64,000 nucleotides of DNA from Jannaschia pohangensis (GTDB lineage Bacteria; Pseudomonadota; Alphaproteobacteria; Rhodobacterales; Rhodobacteraceae), in NCBI RefSeq assembly GCF_900113875.1, contig NZ_FORA01000001.1, positions 1-64,000 on the forward strand, read 5' to 3'. Below, piece by piece: positions 26,397 through 36,043 of this stretch (within the stretch, counting starts at the first letter, position 1; the number at the start of each line of letters is the position of its first letter). The translations under genes were made by a program, and so were the position numbers. The notes under the pieces are model-generated. The model saw nothing but the letters and a program-made list of their open reading frames with translations, made no database searches and was not told the DNA's origin.

Positions 26397-27959
26397 ATGA
26401 ACCGATTCCTCACCACTTCCGCCGTGCTGGCCCTGACGACGGGCGTCGCACAGGCCGAGTACACACTGAATATCCTGCACATCAACGACCTGCACAGCCG
26501 GATCGAATCGATCAACGCTTTCGACAGCACCTGCGACGCCGAGGGCGAAGCTGCCGGCGAATGCTTTGGCGGTGTCGCCCGGCTCAAGACCTATATCGAC
26601 GGGCGCCGTGCCGCGCTCGAAGGTCAGAACCTTCTGGTGCTCGACGCGGGCGATCAGTTCCAGGGCTCGCTGATGTACACGACCTACAAGGGCGAGGTGG
26701 AGGCAGAGATGTCGAACGCCATCGGCTTTGACGTCATGGCCGTGGGCAACCACGAATTCGACGACGGCCCCGAGGCGCTGGCCAAGTTCGCCGACGCCGC
26801 CGATGTGCCGATCATTTCGGGCAACATCGACGTCAGCCAATCGAACGTTCTGGCGGGCAAGGTCGACGACCACATCATCCTGGAAGTCGGCGGCGAGCGG
26901 ATCGGCATCGTATCGGCCTTGGCCACCGACACGCCCGAAACGTCGAGCCCCGGACCGAACGTCATCTTCACCCCCGAGATCGAAGCCATGCAGGCCGACA
27001 TCGACGCGCTGACCGAGATGGGCGTCAACAAGATCATCGCACTGACCCACCTGGGCGTCGCCGCCGACACGCGGCTGGCCGAGGGCGTGACCGGGCTTGA
27101 CCTGATCATTGGCGGGCACAGCCACACGCTGTTCTCGAACACCGAGGAAGGGGCCATGGCCTATCCGACGATGGTGAACGGCGTCCCGATCGTGCAGGCC
27201 TATGCCTATTCGAAGTACGTGGGCGACATGAAGGTCGTGTTCGACGACGACGGCAACGTGACCTCGGTCGAGGGCGACAGCATCCTGATGGACGCCTCGG
27301 TCACGCCGGACGAGGCGATCCTGGCGCGGGTGGCCGAACTGGCCGGTCCCATCGAGGAGTTGAAGGGCACAGTCATCGGTGAGGCGTCCGACGTGATCGA
27401 AGGCTCGCGCGAAGTCTGCCGCGCGGTCGAGTGCGCCATGGGCAACCTTGTCGCCGACGCCATGCTGGACCGCGTCGCGGATCAGGGCGTGACCATCGCC
27501 ATCCAGAACGGCGGCGGTCTGCGCGCCAGCATCGACTCGGGCGAGATCACCATGGGCGAGGTCCTGACGGTCCTGCCGTTCCAGAACACGCTGGCCACCT
27601 TCGAGGCGACGGGCGAGACGATCATCGCGGCGCTGGAGAATGGCGTGAGCGAAGTGGCGGACGGCGCGGGCCGCTTCCCGCAGGTCGCGGGCCTGACCTA
27701 TGCCTTCGACGCGGCCGCGGAGCCGGGCAGCCGGGTCAGCGACGTCATGGTCGGCGGTGAACCCATCGATCCCGCCGCGACCTATGGCGTGGTCACCAAC
27801 AACTACGTCCGCAACGGCGGCGACGGCTATGCGATGTTCAAGGACGCGGCCAACGCCTATGACTTCGGCCCGGGCCTCGAGGTGGTCGTGGCCGACTACA
27901 TTGCGGCCCAGGGGGGCACCTACTCGCCCTACACGGACGGGCGTATCACGGTGAAGTAG
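26397..27959 (+). CDS. Secreted 5'-nucleotidase/metallophosphoesterase (UshA/CpdB type)
   Basis: A 520-residue periplasmic enzyme. ATG 26397 follows AGGGGG by ten bases and starts a signal peptide (MNRFLTTSAVLALTTGVAQA). The N-terminal metallophosphoesterase domain shows NILHINDLHSR, LDAGDQFQGS, AVGNHEFDDG, ALTHLGVAAD and IIGGHSHTLF. The C-terminal 5'-nucleotidase domain has GNLVADAMLD and the substrate-stacking region QNGGGLRAS and NNYVRNGGDGY. It hydrolyses extracellular nucleotides for phosphate and nucleoside uptake. It ends before two strong hairpins. Confidence 0.92.
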   Translation: MNRFLTTSAVLALTTGVAQAEYTLNILHINDLHSRIESINAFDSTCDAEGEAAGECFGGVARLKTYIDGRRAALEGQNLLVLDAGDQFQGSLMYTTYKGEVEAEMSNAIGFDVMAVGNHEFDDGPEALAKFADAADVPIISGNIDVSQSNVLAGKVDDHIILEVGGERIGIVSALATDTPETSSPGPNVIFTPEIEAMQADIDALTEMGVNKIIALTHLGVAADTRLAEGVTGLDLIIGGHSHTLFSNTEEGAMAYPTMVNGVPIVQAYAYSKYVGDMKVVFDDDGNVTSVEGDSILMDASVTPDEAILARVAELAGPIEELKGTVIGEASDVIEGSREVCRAVECAMGNLVADAMLDRVADQGVTIAIQNGGGLRASIDSGEITMGEVLTVLPFQNTLATFEATGETIIAALENGVSEVADGAGRFPQVAGLTYAFDAAAEPGSRVSDVMVGGEPIDPAATYGVVTNNYVRNGGDGYAMFKDAANAYDFGPGLEVVVADYIAAQGGTYSPYTDGRITVK

Positions 27960-27970
27960 CCGATGTTCTT

Positions 27971-27990
27971 GCTATGTCTTATGACATAGC
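27971..27990 (+). terminator. Perfect hairpin after the 5'-nucleotidase gene
   Basis: GCTATGTC, TTAT, GACATAGC: eight-base arms and a four-base loop, 12 bases past the stop. It precedes the main T-rich terminator and may stabilise the mRNA 3' end or bind a regulator. Confidence 0.6.
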
Positions 27991-28005
27991 CGCGTAAATC
28001 ATTGA

Positions 28006-28047
28006 GGGGGAAGGATTTTCAAAAATCTTTCCCCCTTTTGGTTTTTT
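28006..28047 (+). terminator. Strong rho-independent terminator
   Basis: GGGGGAAGGATTTT pairs with AAAATCTTTCCCCC across a short loop, followed by TTTTGGTTTTTT. This is the clearest intrinsic terminator in the window and isolates the 5'-nucleotidase gene from the kinase gene. Confidence 0.9.
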
Positions 28048-28174
28048 AACCCGTGCGGTAGTGATTGGGGGTGGCGGGAGGCGTCAAAAACGATGGACCC
28101 TGCGCGAGTTTTTAGTAACGGATCATTTGAACCTGTCGCGGGATGCCCGTGGCCGAGACTTCGGAGACCTGCTC

Positions 28175-29260
28175 ATGCTGGCCCCAACTCCGGTTAACCA
28201 ACCCGACCGCCTTGCCGCCATCCGGCGCTATGACCTTGGAACGCAATCCCACAAGGGCGCCTTCGACGGGATCGTCGAGCTGGCCGCCCAGATCTGCAAT
28301 TGCCCGATCGCGCTCGTTTCGATCGTTCATGAAGACGACCAGCGGTTCGAGGCGGTTTGCGGTTTGAACCTGTCGTCCACCGACCTGCCGTCGTCGATCT
28401 GTTCCCATGCCATTCTGCAGGAGGACTTGCTGGAAATCTCGGATACACGGCTCGACATGCGGACCATCGACAACCCGCTCGTCGTCGATGAATCGGACCC
28501 GATGCTGTTCTATGCCGGGGCGCAGATCCGCACCGCTTCGGGCATCGCGCTCGGGTCACTCTGTGTGCTGGACCGGCGTCCCAGGCGTCTGGGCGATGCC
28601 GAACGGCGGGGCCTGCGGATCCTGGCGGATCAGGTGATGCAGCGGCTGGAGCTGCACGACGCGCTGCGTCAGCAGGATGCCATCCGCCGCGAGGGAGACC
28701 ACCGCGTCAAGAACAACCTGGCAAGCATCGCGGCGTTGACGCGGATGACCGCGCGTTCCGCCAGCCCGGAGGTCAAGGCCGCCCTGCAAGCCGTGGAGCG
28801 CCAGATCGACGCCATGTCGGAACTGCACGGCATGCTGCACCGGGCCGAGGCTTCGGAAGCGCCGGTGCAGGTGCAGGATTTCCTGAACGGTATCGCCGGG
28901 CGGCTGATGCATCTGGCCCCCGAGGGGGTCGTCGTGGAAAGCCGGATCGACCGGCTGATGGCCGAGGCCGGTCATGCTTCTGCCCTGGGCATGTTGGCCA
29001 ACGAGATGATCTCGAACGCCTGCAAGCACGCGTTTCCGAACGGCGGACCCGGTCGGATCGTCTTGCAGGGGGTGCAGACGGGCACGCGCTACCGTCTCAG
29101 CTGCGATGATGATGGCGGCGGCGGTGCCGTGGTCGGAGAGCCTGGGCTGGGTCGGCGGATCATGGAAGCCTCGGCCCTGCAGGTCGGGGGCAACCTCGAG
29201 TTCGCCTGCCGTGATGACGGATGCCATGTCGCAGTGGAATTTGCCGTCCCGTCGATCTAG
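28175..29260 (+). CDS. GAF-domain sensor histidine kinase, HWE/HisKA_2 type
   Basis: A 361-residue soluble kinase. Residues 10-155 form a GAF domain (VNQPDRLAAIRRYDLGT at the entry; PIALVSIVHEDDQRFEAVCGL). The phosphoacceptor helix is DHRVKNNLASIAALTRM near residue 175, then NEMISNACKHAF and LSCDDDGGGGA form the ATP site. ATG 28175 is preceded by GGAGA at a good distance; a GTG at 28061 has no binding site and gives an atypical leader. No response regulator is adjacent, so its output pathway is unknown, possibly the general stress response. Confidence 0.83.
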   Translation: MLAPTPVNQPDRLAAIRRYDLGTQSHKGAFDGIVELAAQICNCPIALVSIVHEDDQRFEAVCGLNLSSTDLPSSICSHAILQEDLLEISDTRLDMRTIDNPLVVDESDPMLFYAGAQIRTASGIALGSLCVLDRRPRRLGDAERRGLRILADQVMQRLELHDALRQQDAIRREGDHRVKNNLASIAALTRMTARSASPEVKAALQAVERQIDAMSELHGMLHRAEASEAPVQVQDFLNGIAGRLMHLAPEGVVVESRIDRLMAEAGHASALGMLANEMISNACKHAFPNGGPGRIVLQGVQTGTRYRLSCDDDGGGGAVVGEPGLGRRIMEASALQVGGNLEFACRDDGCHVAVEFAVPSI

Positions 29261-29269
29261 ACCGGCGAC

Positions 29270-29932
29270 ATGTGTGGACGCTATGCCCTGACACTGCCCC
29301 ATGACGCGATGGTCCATGTCTTCGGTGCCGTCCCGTCCAACGATTTGCCCGATGTGCCGAACTGGAACATCTGCCCGACGGTGCAGGTGCCGGTCGTGAC
29401 GGCGGGCCGCAGGCTGGTGTCGATGCGGTGGGGGTTCGTGCCGCAGTGGTACAAGACCCCGACGGATGGCCCGCTTCTGATCAACGCGCGGGCCGAGACA
29501 ATTGCCGAGAAGCCGGCGTTCCGCGCCGCCTGTCGCGAACGCCGCTGCCTGATCCCGGCGACCGGCTTTTATGAATGGACGAAGGACGAGGGCGGCAACC
29601 GGCTGCCGTGGTATTTCGCCCCGACGGACGCCGATCTGTTGGTCTTTGCGGGTATCTGGCAGGAGTGGGGGCCGGACGCGATGTCGACCTGCGCCATCGT
29701 GAGTTGCGCGGCGGGGCCGACCATGTCCGAAATCCATCACCGGGAGCCTGTGACACTGGCCCCTGAAGATTGGGGCCTGTGGTTGGGCGAGGACGGGAAG
29801 GGCGCAGCGCCCCTGATGCGCGCCGCGCCAGACGGGCGGATGCATCGGCACCGCGTCAGCCGCGCCGTCAATTCCAACCGCGCGACCGGGCCGGAGCTTA
29901 TCGAGCCACTGATCGACGACGCGGATATCTGA
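29270..29932 (+). CDS. SRAP-family (YedK/HMCES) abasic-site peptidase
   Basis: A 220-residue protein that forms a DNA-protein crosslink at abasic sites in single-stranded DNA. The catalytic Cys2 is present in MCGRYAL, together with INARAETIAEKPAFR and RRCLIPATGFYEW, and the conserved His-Glu in SEIHHREPV near residue 160. Start at 29270 is fixed because Cys must be residue 2. It follows the kinase gene by nine bases. An SOS box was not seen upstream. Confidence 0.92.
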   Translation: MCGRYALTLPHDAMVHVFGAVPSNDLPDVPNWNICPTVQVPVVTAGRRLVSMRWGFVPQWYKTPTDGPLLINARAETIAEKPAFRAACRERRCLIPATGFYEWTKDEGGNRLPWYFAPTDADLLVFAGIWQEWGPDAMSTCAIVSCAAGPTMSEIHHREPVTLAPEDWGLWLGEDGKGAAPLMRAAPDGRMHRHRVSRAVNSNRATGPELIEPLIDDADI

Positions 29933-29956
29933 AACCTTGGCCCGAAAGTGGAGCGA

Positions 29957-30014
29957 CCCGCGTGAAACACGCGGGCCGACCAGTCTTTAGGGAGAGAGAG
30001 ACTGACGACCGGCC
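29957..30014. terminator. Compound hairpin region between convergent genes
   Basis: CCCGCGTG-AAA-CACGCGGG (29957-29975) is a perfect eight-base hairpin. It is followed by CAGTCT at 29981 and AGACTG at 29999, which can sit within a GGCCG/CCGGCC outer pairing (29974-30014) enclosing TTTAGGGAGAG. The block lies between the SRAP gene and thrS, which converge here. It may be a two-way terminator or a small structured RNA. Confidence 0.55.
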
Positions 30015-30161
30015 CGGGGGATCGCTAAGGGGGGAGGATATTGATCAACCCCGAACCAGTTCGTCGTCTTGAGATCAAGATGCCGTCCGAATGTGGCGCG
30101 ATTTGGGCAAACATGGGGTCATGTCGGGACAATCGCGTGTCTTGGCCGGATTGTTTCCGCT

Positions 30162-32108
30162 TCAGCGCAGGTCGGGCGGCATCGCTTCCAACCCGAGATC
30201 GCGGGTCACATCACCAAGGGGCAGGACATTCGTCGCCTTCTCGCCCAGACGGCGCAGGGTGACGGTGCGGTCCTCCACCTCCTGCTTGCCAATGGCCAGG
30301 ATGACGGGAACCTTGCCCAGGGAATGTTCGCGCACCTTGTAGTTGATCTTCTCGTTGCGGATATCCGCTTCGGCCCGGACACCTGCCTTGACCAGCGCTG
30401 CCACGACTTCGCCGACGTAGTCATCCGCGTCCGACACGATGGAGGCGACAACGACCTGCCGTGGGGCCAGCCAGAAGGGCAGCTTGCCCGCATGTTCCTC
30501 GATCAGGATGCCGATGAAGCGCTCGAACGATCCAAGCGTCGCGCGGTGCAGCATGACGGGGCGATGCCGGTCGCCATCCTCGCCAATATAGCTCGCGTCC
30601 AGCCGTTCGGGCAGCACGAAGTCGACCTGATGGGTGCCGCATTGCCAATCGCGGCCGATGGCGTCGGTCAGCACGAATTCCAGTTTCGGGCCATAGAAGG
30701 CGCCTTCGCCGGGATTCACTTCGGGGTCGATCCCGGCAGCGCGGGTGGCCGACAGCAACGCCGCTTCGGCCTTGTCCCAGACCTCGTCGGAGCCGGAACG
30801 CACCTCCGGACGGGTGGAGAATTTCACCTTGAAATCGGTGAACCCGAGGTCGCGGTACATGGACGACAGGAAGTCGATGTAGATGCGCGTCTCGCTTTCG
30901 ATCTGGTCCTCGCGGCAGAAGATGTGCCCATCGTCCTGCGTGAAGCCGCGCACTCGCATGATGCCGTGGAGCGCGCCCGAAGGCTCATACCGCGCGCAGG
31001 AACCGAATTCGGCCATGCGCAGCGGCAGGTCGCGATAGGATTTCAGGCCCTGGTTGAAGATCTGCACATGGCAGGGGCAATTCATCGGCTTGAGCGCGTT
31101 CACGGCCTTTTCGCGGGCATGTTCCTCGTCCACTTCGACGATGAACATGTTTTCCTGATACTTCTCCCAGTGGCCGGACGCGATCCAGAGCTTGCGGTCC
31201 ACGACCTGCGGCGTGTTAACCTCCACATAGCCGCCGGCCCGCTGCTTGCGGCGCACGAAATCCTGCAAGGTGGTATAGATCGTCCAGCCGTTCGGGTGCC
31301 AGAACACCTGACCGGGGGCCTCCTCCTGCATGTGATAGAGATCCATCTCGCGGCCAAGGCGACGGTGGTCGCGGGCTTCGGCCTCCTCCAGGAACTGCTG
31401 GTGCTTCTTGAGGTCTTCGCGGTTGCGGAAGGCCACGCCATAGATGCGCTGCAACTGCGGCCGCGTGTTGTCGCCCAGCCAGTAGGCCGAAGAGACGCGG
31501 GTCAGTTTGAAGGCGTCCGCCGGGATCTGGCCCGTATGTTGCAGATGCGGACCCCGGCAGAGATCCTGCCAATGCCCATGCCAATACATCCGGATCGGCT
31601 CATCCCCCGGAATGCGGTCGAGCAGCTCGACCTTGTAGGGCTCGCCCGTGTCGACATAGTGCTGGCGCGCCTTGTCGCGGGGCCAGACTTCGGTGCGCAC
31701 GGGGTCGCGGGCATTGATGATCTTCTTCATCTCCGCCTCGATCGCGCCCAGGTCGTCGGGCGTGAACGGCTCCTCGCGGTCGAAGTCATAGAACCAGCCG
31801 AAGTCGCGCACCGGGCCGATGGTGACCTTCACATCGGGCCAGATCGCCTGCACGGCGCGGGCCATGACGTGGGCCAGGTCGTGACGGATCAGCTCCAGCG
31901 CCGGGGCCTCGTCCTGCATGGTGTTGATCGCGATGGCGGCATCGGCCTCGATGGGCCAGGCAAGGTCGAAATGCGCGCCATTCACGGTCGCCGAAATCGC
32001 CTTCTTCGACAGCGACTTGGAAATGTCGGCGGCCACTTCGCCTGCGGTGATGCCGGCGGGCACGTCGCGCGTATTGCCATCGGGAAAGGTGAGGGTGATC
32101 TGGGACAA
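30162..32108 (-). CDS. thrS: Threonine--tRNA ligase
   Basis: A 648-residue class II synthetase with the N-terminal TGS domain ([17 protein letters not shown]), SAD editing domain ([17 protein letters not shown]), and catalytic core with Zn ligands ([10 protein letters not shown]) and [16 protein letters not shown]. The anticodon-binding domain closes the protein. Translation starts from TTG at 32108, supported by GGAGG seven bases upstream and by the family N-terminus. About 230 bases separate it from the divergent Usp gene. Confidence 0.95.
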   Translation of the reverse strand: MSQITLTFPDGNTRDVPAGITAGEVAADISKSLSKKAISATVNGAHFDLAWPIEADAAIAINTMQDEAPALELIRHDLAHVMARAVQAIWPDVKVTIGPVRDFGWFYDFDREEPFTPDDLGAIEAEMKKIINARDPVRTEVWPRDKARQHYVDTGEPYKVELLDRIPGDEPIRMYWHGHWQDLCRGPHLQHTGQIPADAFKLTRVSSAYWLGDNTRPQLQRIYGVAFRNREDLKKHQQFLEEAEARDHRRLGREMDLYHMQEEAPGQVFWHPNGWTIYTTLQDFVRRKQRAGGYVEVNTPQVVDRKLWIASGHWEKYQENMFIVEVDEEHAREKAVNALKPMNCPCHVQIFNQGLKSYRDLPLRMAEFGSCARYEPSGALHGIMRVRGFTQDDGHIFCREDQIESETRIYIDFLSSMYRDLGFTDFKVKFSTRPEVRSGSDEVWDKAEAALLSATRAAGIDPEVNPGEGAFYGPKLEFVLTDAIGRDWQCGTHQVDFVLPERLDASYIGEDGDRHRPVMLHRATLGSFERFIGILIEEHAGKLPFWLAPRQVVVASIVSDADDYVGEVVAALVKAGVRAEADIRNEKINYKVREHSLGKVPVILAIGKQEVEDRTVTLRRLGEKATNVLPLGDVTRDLGLEAMPPDLR

Positions 32109-32264
32109 GGCCTGTCCTCCGTCGTTTTGGCGCCTACGAAACGCCCGGTTGCGGGTATATATGCGCGCCTTTTGGCCGGACGGGGATGGTTTGGCAAGTC
32201 GGACGTCGCGCCGCCGCCGTCCGATGGAGGGCGATCACGGAACCCGAGGGCATTTCAAGACGGT

Positions 32265-32278
32265 TTGATCCCGGTCAA
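32265..32278. promoter_or_regulatory. FNR/FnrL-type box
   Basis: TTGATCCCGGTCAA matches the FNR-family dyad TTGAT-N4-RTCAA. It lies 58 bases upstream of the Usp start, a position suitable for class II activation. This suggests induction of the stress protein under low oxygen. Confidence 0.7.
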
Positions 32279-32335
32279 GGCGACCGCCTGACGGGTCTGC
32301 ACAGGATGGGCGCAACCCAGACAGGAGGACGCCAG

Positions 32336-33178
32336 ATGGGACCGATCATCGCTGCCACGGACCTGAGCCCCCGTTCCGACATCGCGCTTCACCGCGCCGC
32401 ACAGATCGCCCGCGCGACCGGCGCGCCGTTGCAGATCGTCCATATCCTGGACGACGAAATGCCCGCCGCCGTGCTGAACGATCAGGCCGAGGTGCTGGAT
32501 CATTCGCTGCGCACCATTGTCGCGGCGATGGACGACGTGGCGAGCCTTTCGCCGCAGATCGACGTGGAGGTGGGACATGTGGCGCGCCTTCTGCCCAAGA
32601 TCGCGACGGATCGGGGCGCGTCGCTGATCGTTCTGGGGTCGCATCGGGGGCGCGGTCTTGCCGACCTCTTCGGATCGCCCACGCTGTCGCGGGTGATGGG
32701 CGCGGTGGGAGTCCCGATCCTGGTGGCCGTGACGGAACCCGTGATGCCCTGGAAGAAGGCCATCGTCGGGTGGGATTTCTCGCCCGCCGCTGAGGCGGCG
32801 GCCCGGCTGGCCGTATCCCTCGCACCGGATGTGACCCTGTCATTGCTCCATGCCTGGGCGGACCCCGGCTTGGCCGGACCCTATGCCTTCGAGATGGGCG
32901 GCGTCGCCTCGGGGCAGACCATGCAACAGCTGAAAGGCAGCCTTGAGGAGGCGTCCAAGGCGCTTGGACATGCACCCGATGTGGACGGCATCCCCCATGA
33001 CGCCCTTGTCGGCAATCCGGCCGAAGTGATCCTGCGCCAGGCGCGGGCCGAGCGCCCCGACGTGCTGGTGATCGGGCGACACGCGCGGTCGGGCATCGTG
33101 CGCGTCCTGATGGGGGACACGGCGGCGCGCGCGGCGCTTCATGCGCCCTGCGACGTGTTGATCGCGCCGCCCGACTGA
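32336..33178 (+). CDS. Tandem universal stress protein
   Basis: A 280-residue protein with two Usp domains, about residues 1-135 and 140-280. ATP-binding type motifs are LIVLGSHRGRGLADLFGSPTLSRV and VIGRHARSGIVRVLMGDTAARA. The start ATG 32336 follows ACAGGAGG. The FNR-like box upstream fits the tandem Usp proteins that alphaproteobacteria make under microaerobic conditions. It is divergent from thrS and precedes guaB by 78 bases. Confidence 0.9.
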   Translation: MGPIIAATDLSPRSDIALHRAAQIARATGAPLQIVHILDDEMPAAVLNDQAEVLDHSLRTIVAAMDDVASLSPQIDVEVGHVARLLPKIATDRGASLIVLGSHRGRGLADLFGSPTLSRVMGAVGVPILVAVTEPVMPWKKAIVGWDFSPAAEAAARLAVSLAPDVTLSLLHAWADPGLAGPYAFEMGGVASGQTMQQLKGSLEEASKALGHAPDVDGIPHDALVGNPAEVILRQARAERPDVLVIGRHARSGIVRVLMGDTAARAALHAPCDVLIAPPD

Positions 33179-33214
33179 CGGATGGCGGGGGTTGCCCTCG
33201 GGACGGGGCCGTGA

Positions 33215-34702
<1,488 letters not shown>

Positions 34703-34748
34703 CGCCCGGGATGGCGCGTCTTCCGTATCCCCAATCGAAGGTTCGCTC

Positions 34749-35918
34749 ATGACCCCCGGCGCCCGGCTGCAGGCCGCAATCGAAATCCTGGAGCCGATCC
34801 TCGCGGGGCAGGCGGCCGAGCGTGAGCTGACCACCTGGGCGCGCGGCCACCGTTTTGCGGGGTCCGGGGATCGGGCGGCGATCCGGGACCACGTCTTCGA
34901 TGCTCTGCGACGTCTGCGGTCCGCCGCCTGGGCGGGCGGCTGCGGGGATGTGCCGCTGGACCGGATGGAAGCACGGCGCGTCATCGCCGGTCTGATCATG
35001 CAGCAGGGGGCCGATGTCGCCACGCTCTTCAACGGGCAAGGCTACGGCCCCGAGCCGATCGACCTCGCCGATCCCGGACCTGTCCCCGCGGCGGTCGCGG
35101 CAGATGTGCCCGACTGGATGCAGCCGCTTTTCCGCGACAGTCTGGACGCCGAAGCCGAAACCGTCATGGCCAGCCTGCGCGACCGCGCCGCTGTGTTCTT
35201 GCGCGTAAACCTGGCCCGCACGTCGCGCGATTCCGTGCTGAAGGAACTGGAAACGCTCGGCCATGCCGCCGACCCGAGCGATGTGGCCAACACCGCGATC
35301 CGCCTGCGTGGTGCGCCCCGGGGCCTGACGCAGACACCGCTGTTTGCGGATGGCCTTGTCGAGCTTCAGGACGCCGGGTCGCAGGCGCTGGTGGCCCGGC
35401 TGCCTTGTCGCGCGGGCGCGCGGGTTCTTGACCTTTGCGCCGGGGGCGGCGGCAAAGCATTGGCCCTCGCCGACCGTGGTTGCGTGGTGTCGGCCCATGA
35501 CATCGACGCCGACCGCATGGCCGATCTGCCCGTCCGCGCGGCCCGCGCCGGACAGACCATCGATTGCCTTACGGATCCCGCGGCCAGCTCTCCCTTCGAC
35601 GGAGTCGTTGCGGACGTGCCCTGCAGCGGGTCGGGCAGTTGGCGGCGCGCGCCCGAGGCCAAGTGGCGCCTGACCCCCGCACGGCTGGCCGAACTGCACG
35701 AATTGCAATCCACCATCTTGGCCCGCGCCGAACGGCTGACCGTTCCGGGTGGCTGGATCGGCTATATGACCTGCTCGGTTTTCGCCGCCGAGAATGCCGG
35801 TGTGGTTGATGCGATGCTGGCGTGCCGCCCGGATCTGACGCTGGAGTCGCGCGTCGATCTTCGCCCCGGACCGGATCACGACGGTTTCCACCTGAGCGTT
35901 TTGCGCAAGAACGCCTAG
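34749..35918 (+). CDS. RsmB-type RNA m5C methyltransferase
   Basis: A 389-residue SAM-dependent methyltransferase of the RsmB/Nop family. An N-terminal helical NusB-like region (residues 1-130) precedes the Rossmann domain with RVLDLCAGGGGKALAL near 225. The two catalytic Cys are in VVADVPCSGSGSWRR near 290 and GYMTCSVFAAENAGV near 342. It probably methylates rRNA cytosine; the exact site is unproven. It follows guaB by 46 bases and may be co-transcribed. Confidence 0.87.
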   Translation: MTPGARLQAAIEILEPILAGQAAERELTTWARGHRFAGSGDRAAIRDHVFDALRRLRSAAWAGGCGDVPLDRMEARRVIAGLIMQQGADVATLFNGQGYGPEPIDLADPGPVPAAVAADVPDWMQPLFRDSLDAEAETVMASLRDRAAVFLRVNLARTSRDSVLKELETLGHAADPSDVANTAIRLRGAPRGLTQTPLFADGLVELQDAGSQALVARLPCRAGARVLDLCAGGGGKALALADRGCVVSAHDIDADRMADLPVRAARAGQTIDCLTDPAASSPFDGVVADVPCSGSGSWRRAPEAKWRLTPARLAELHELQSTILARAERLTVPGGWIGYMTCSVFAAENAGVVDAMLACRPDLTLESRVDLRPGPDHDGFHLSVLRKNA

Positions 35919-35953
35919 GGGATTTTGGTTTTCGTGCTACCTTCGGCGGACCG

Positions 35954-35968
35954 TTAAGAGGGAATTAA
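35954..35968. promoter_or_regulatory. Perfect CtrA site upstream of cckA
   Basis: TTAAGAGGGAATTAA is an exact TTAA-N7-TTAA, 76 bases before the likely cckA start. Because CckA controls CtrA phosphorylation, the site suggests feedback by CtrA on its own kinase. Confidence 0.75.
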
Positions 35969-36043
35969 GACTTGGGGTCGATACAGGAAGGGACTGATTC
36001 TGCGGCCAAGGGGCACGATGCATTTGCCCAGGGGAGAAATGAT

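Noticed and set aside
29959-30072. Small ORF starting GTG-AAA-CAC downstream of the SRAP gene
   Set aside because: It runs through hairpins, has no binding site and encodes low-complexity residues.
30069-32291. 740-residue plus-strand frame opposite thrS
   Set aside because: thrS has full family motifs on the minus strand; this frame is its shadow.
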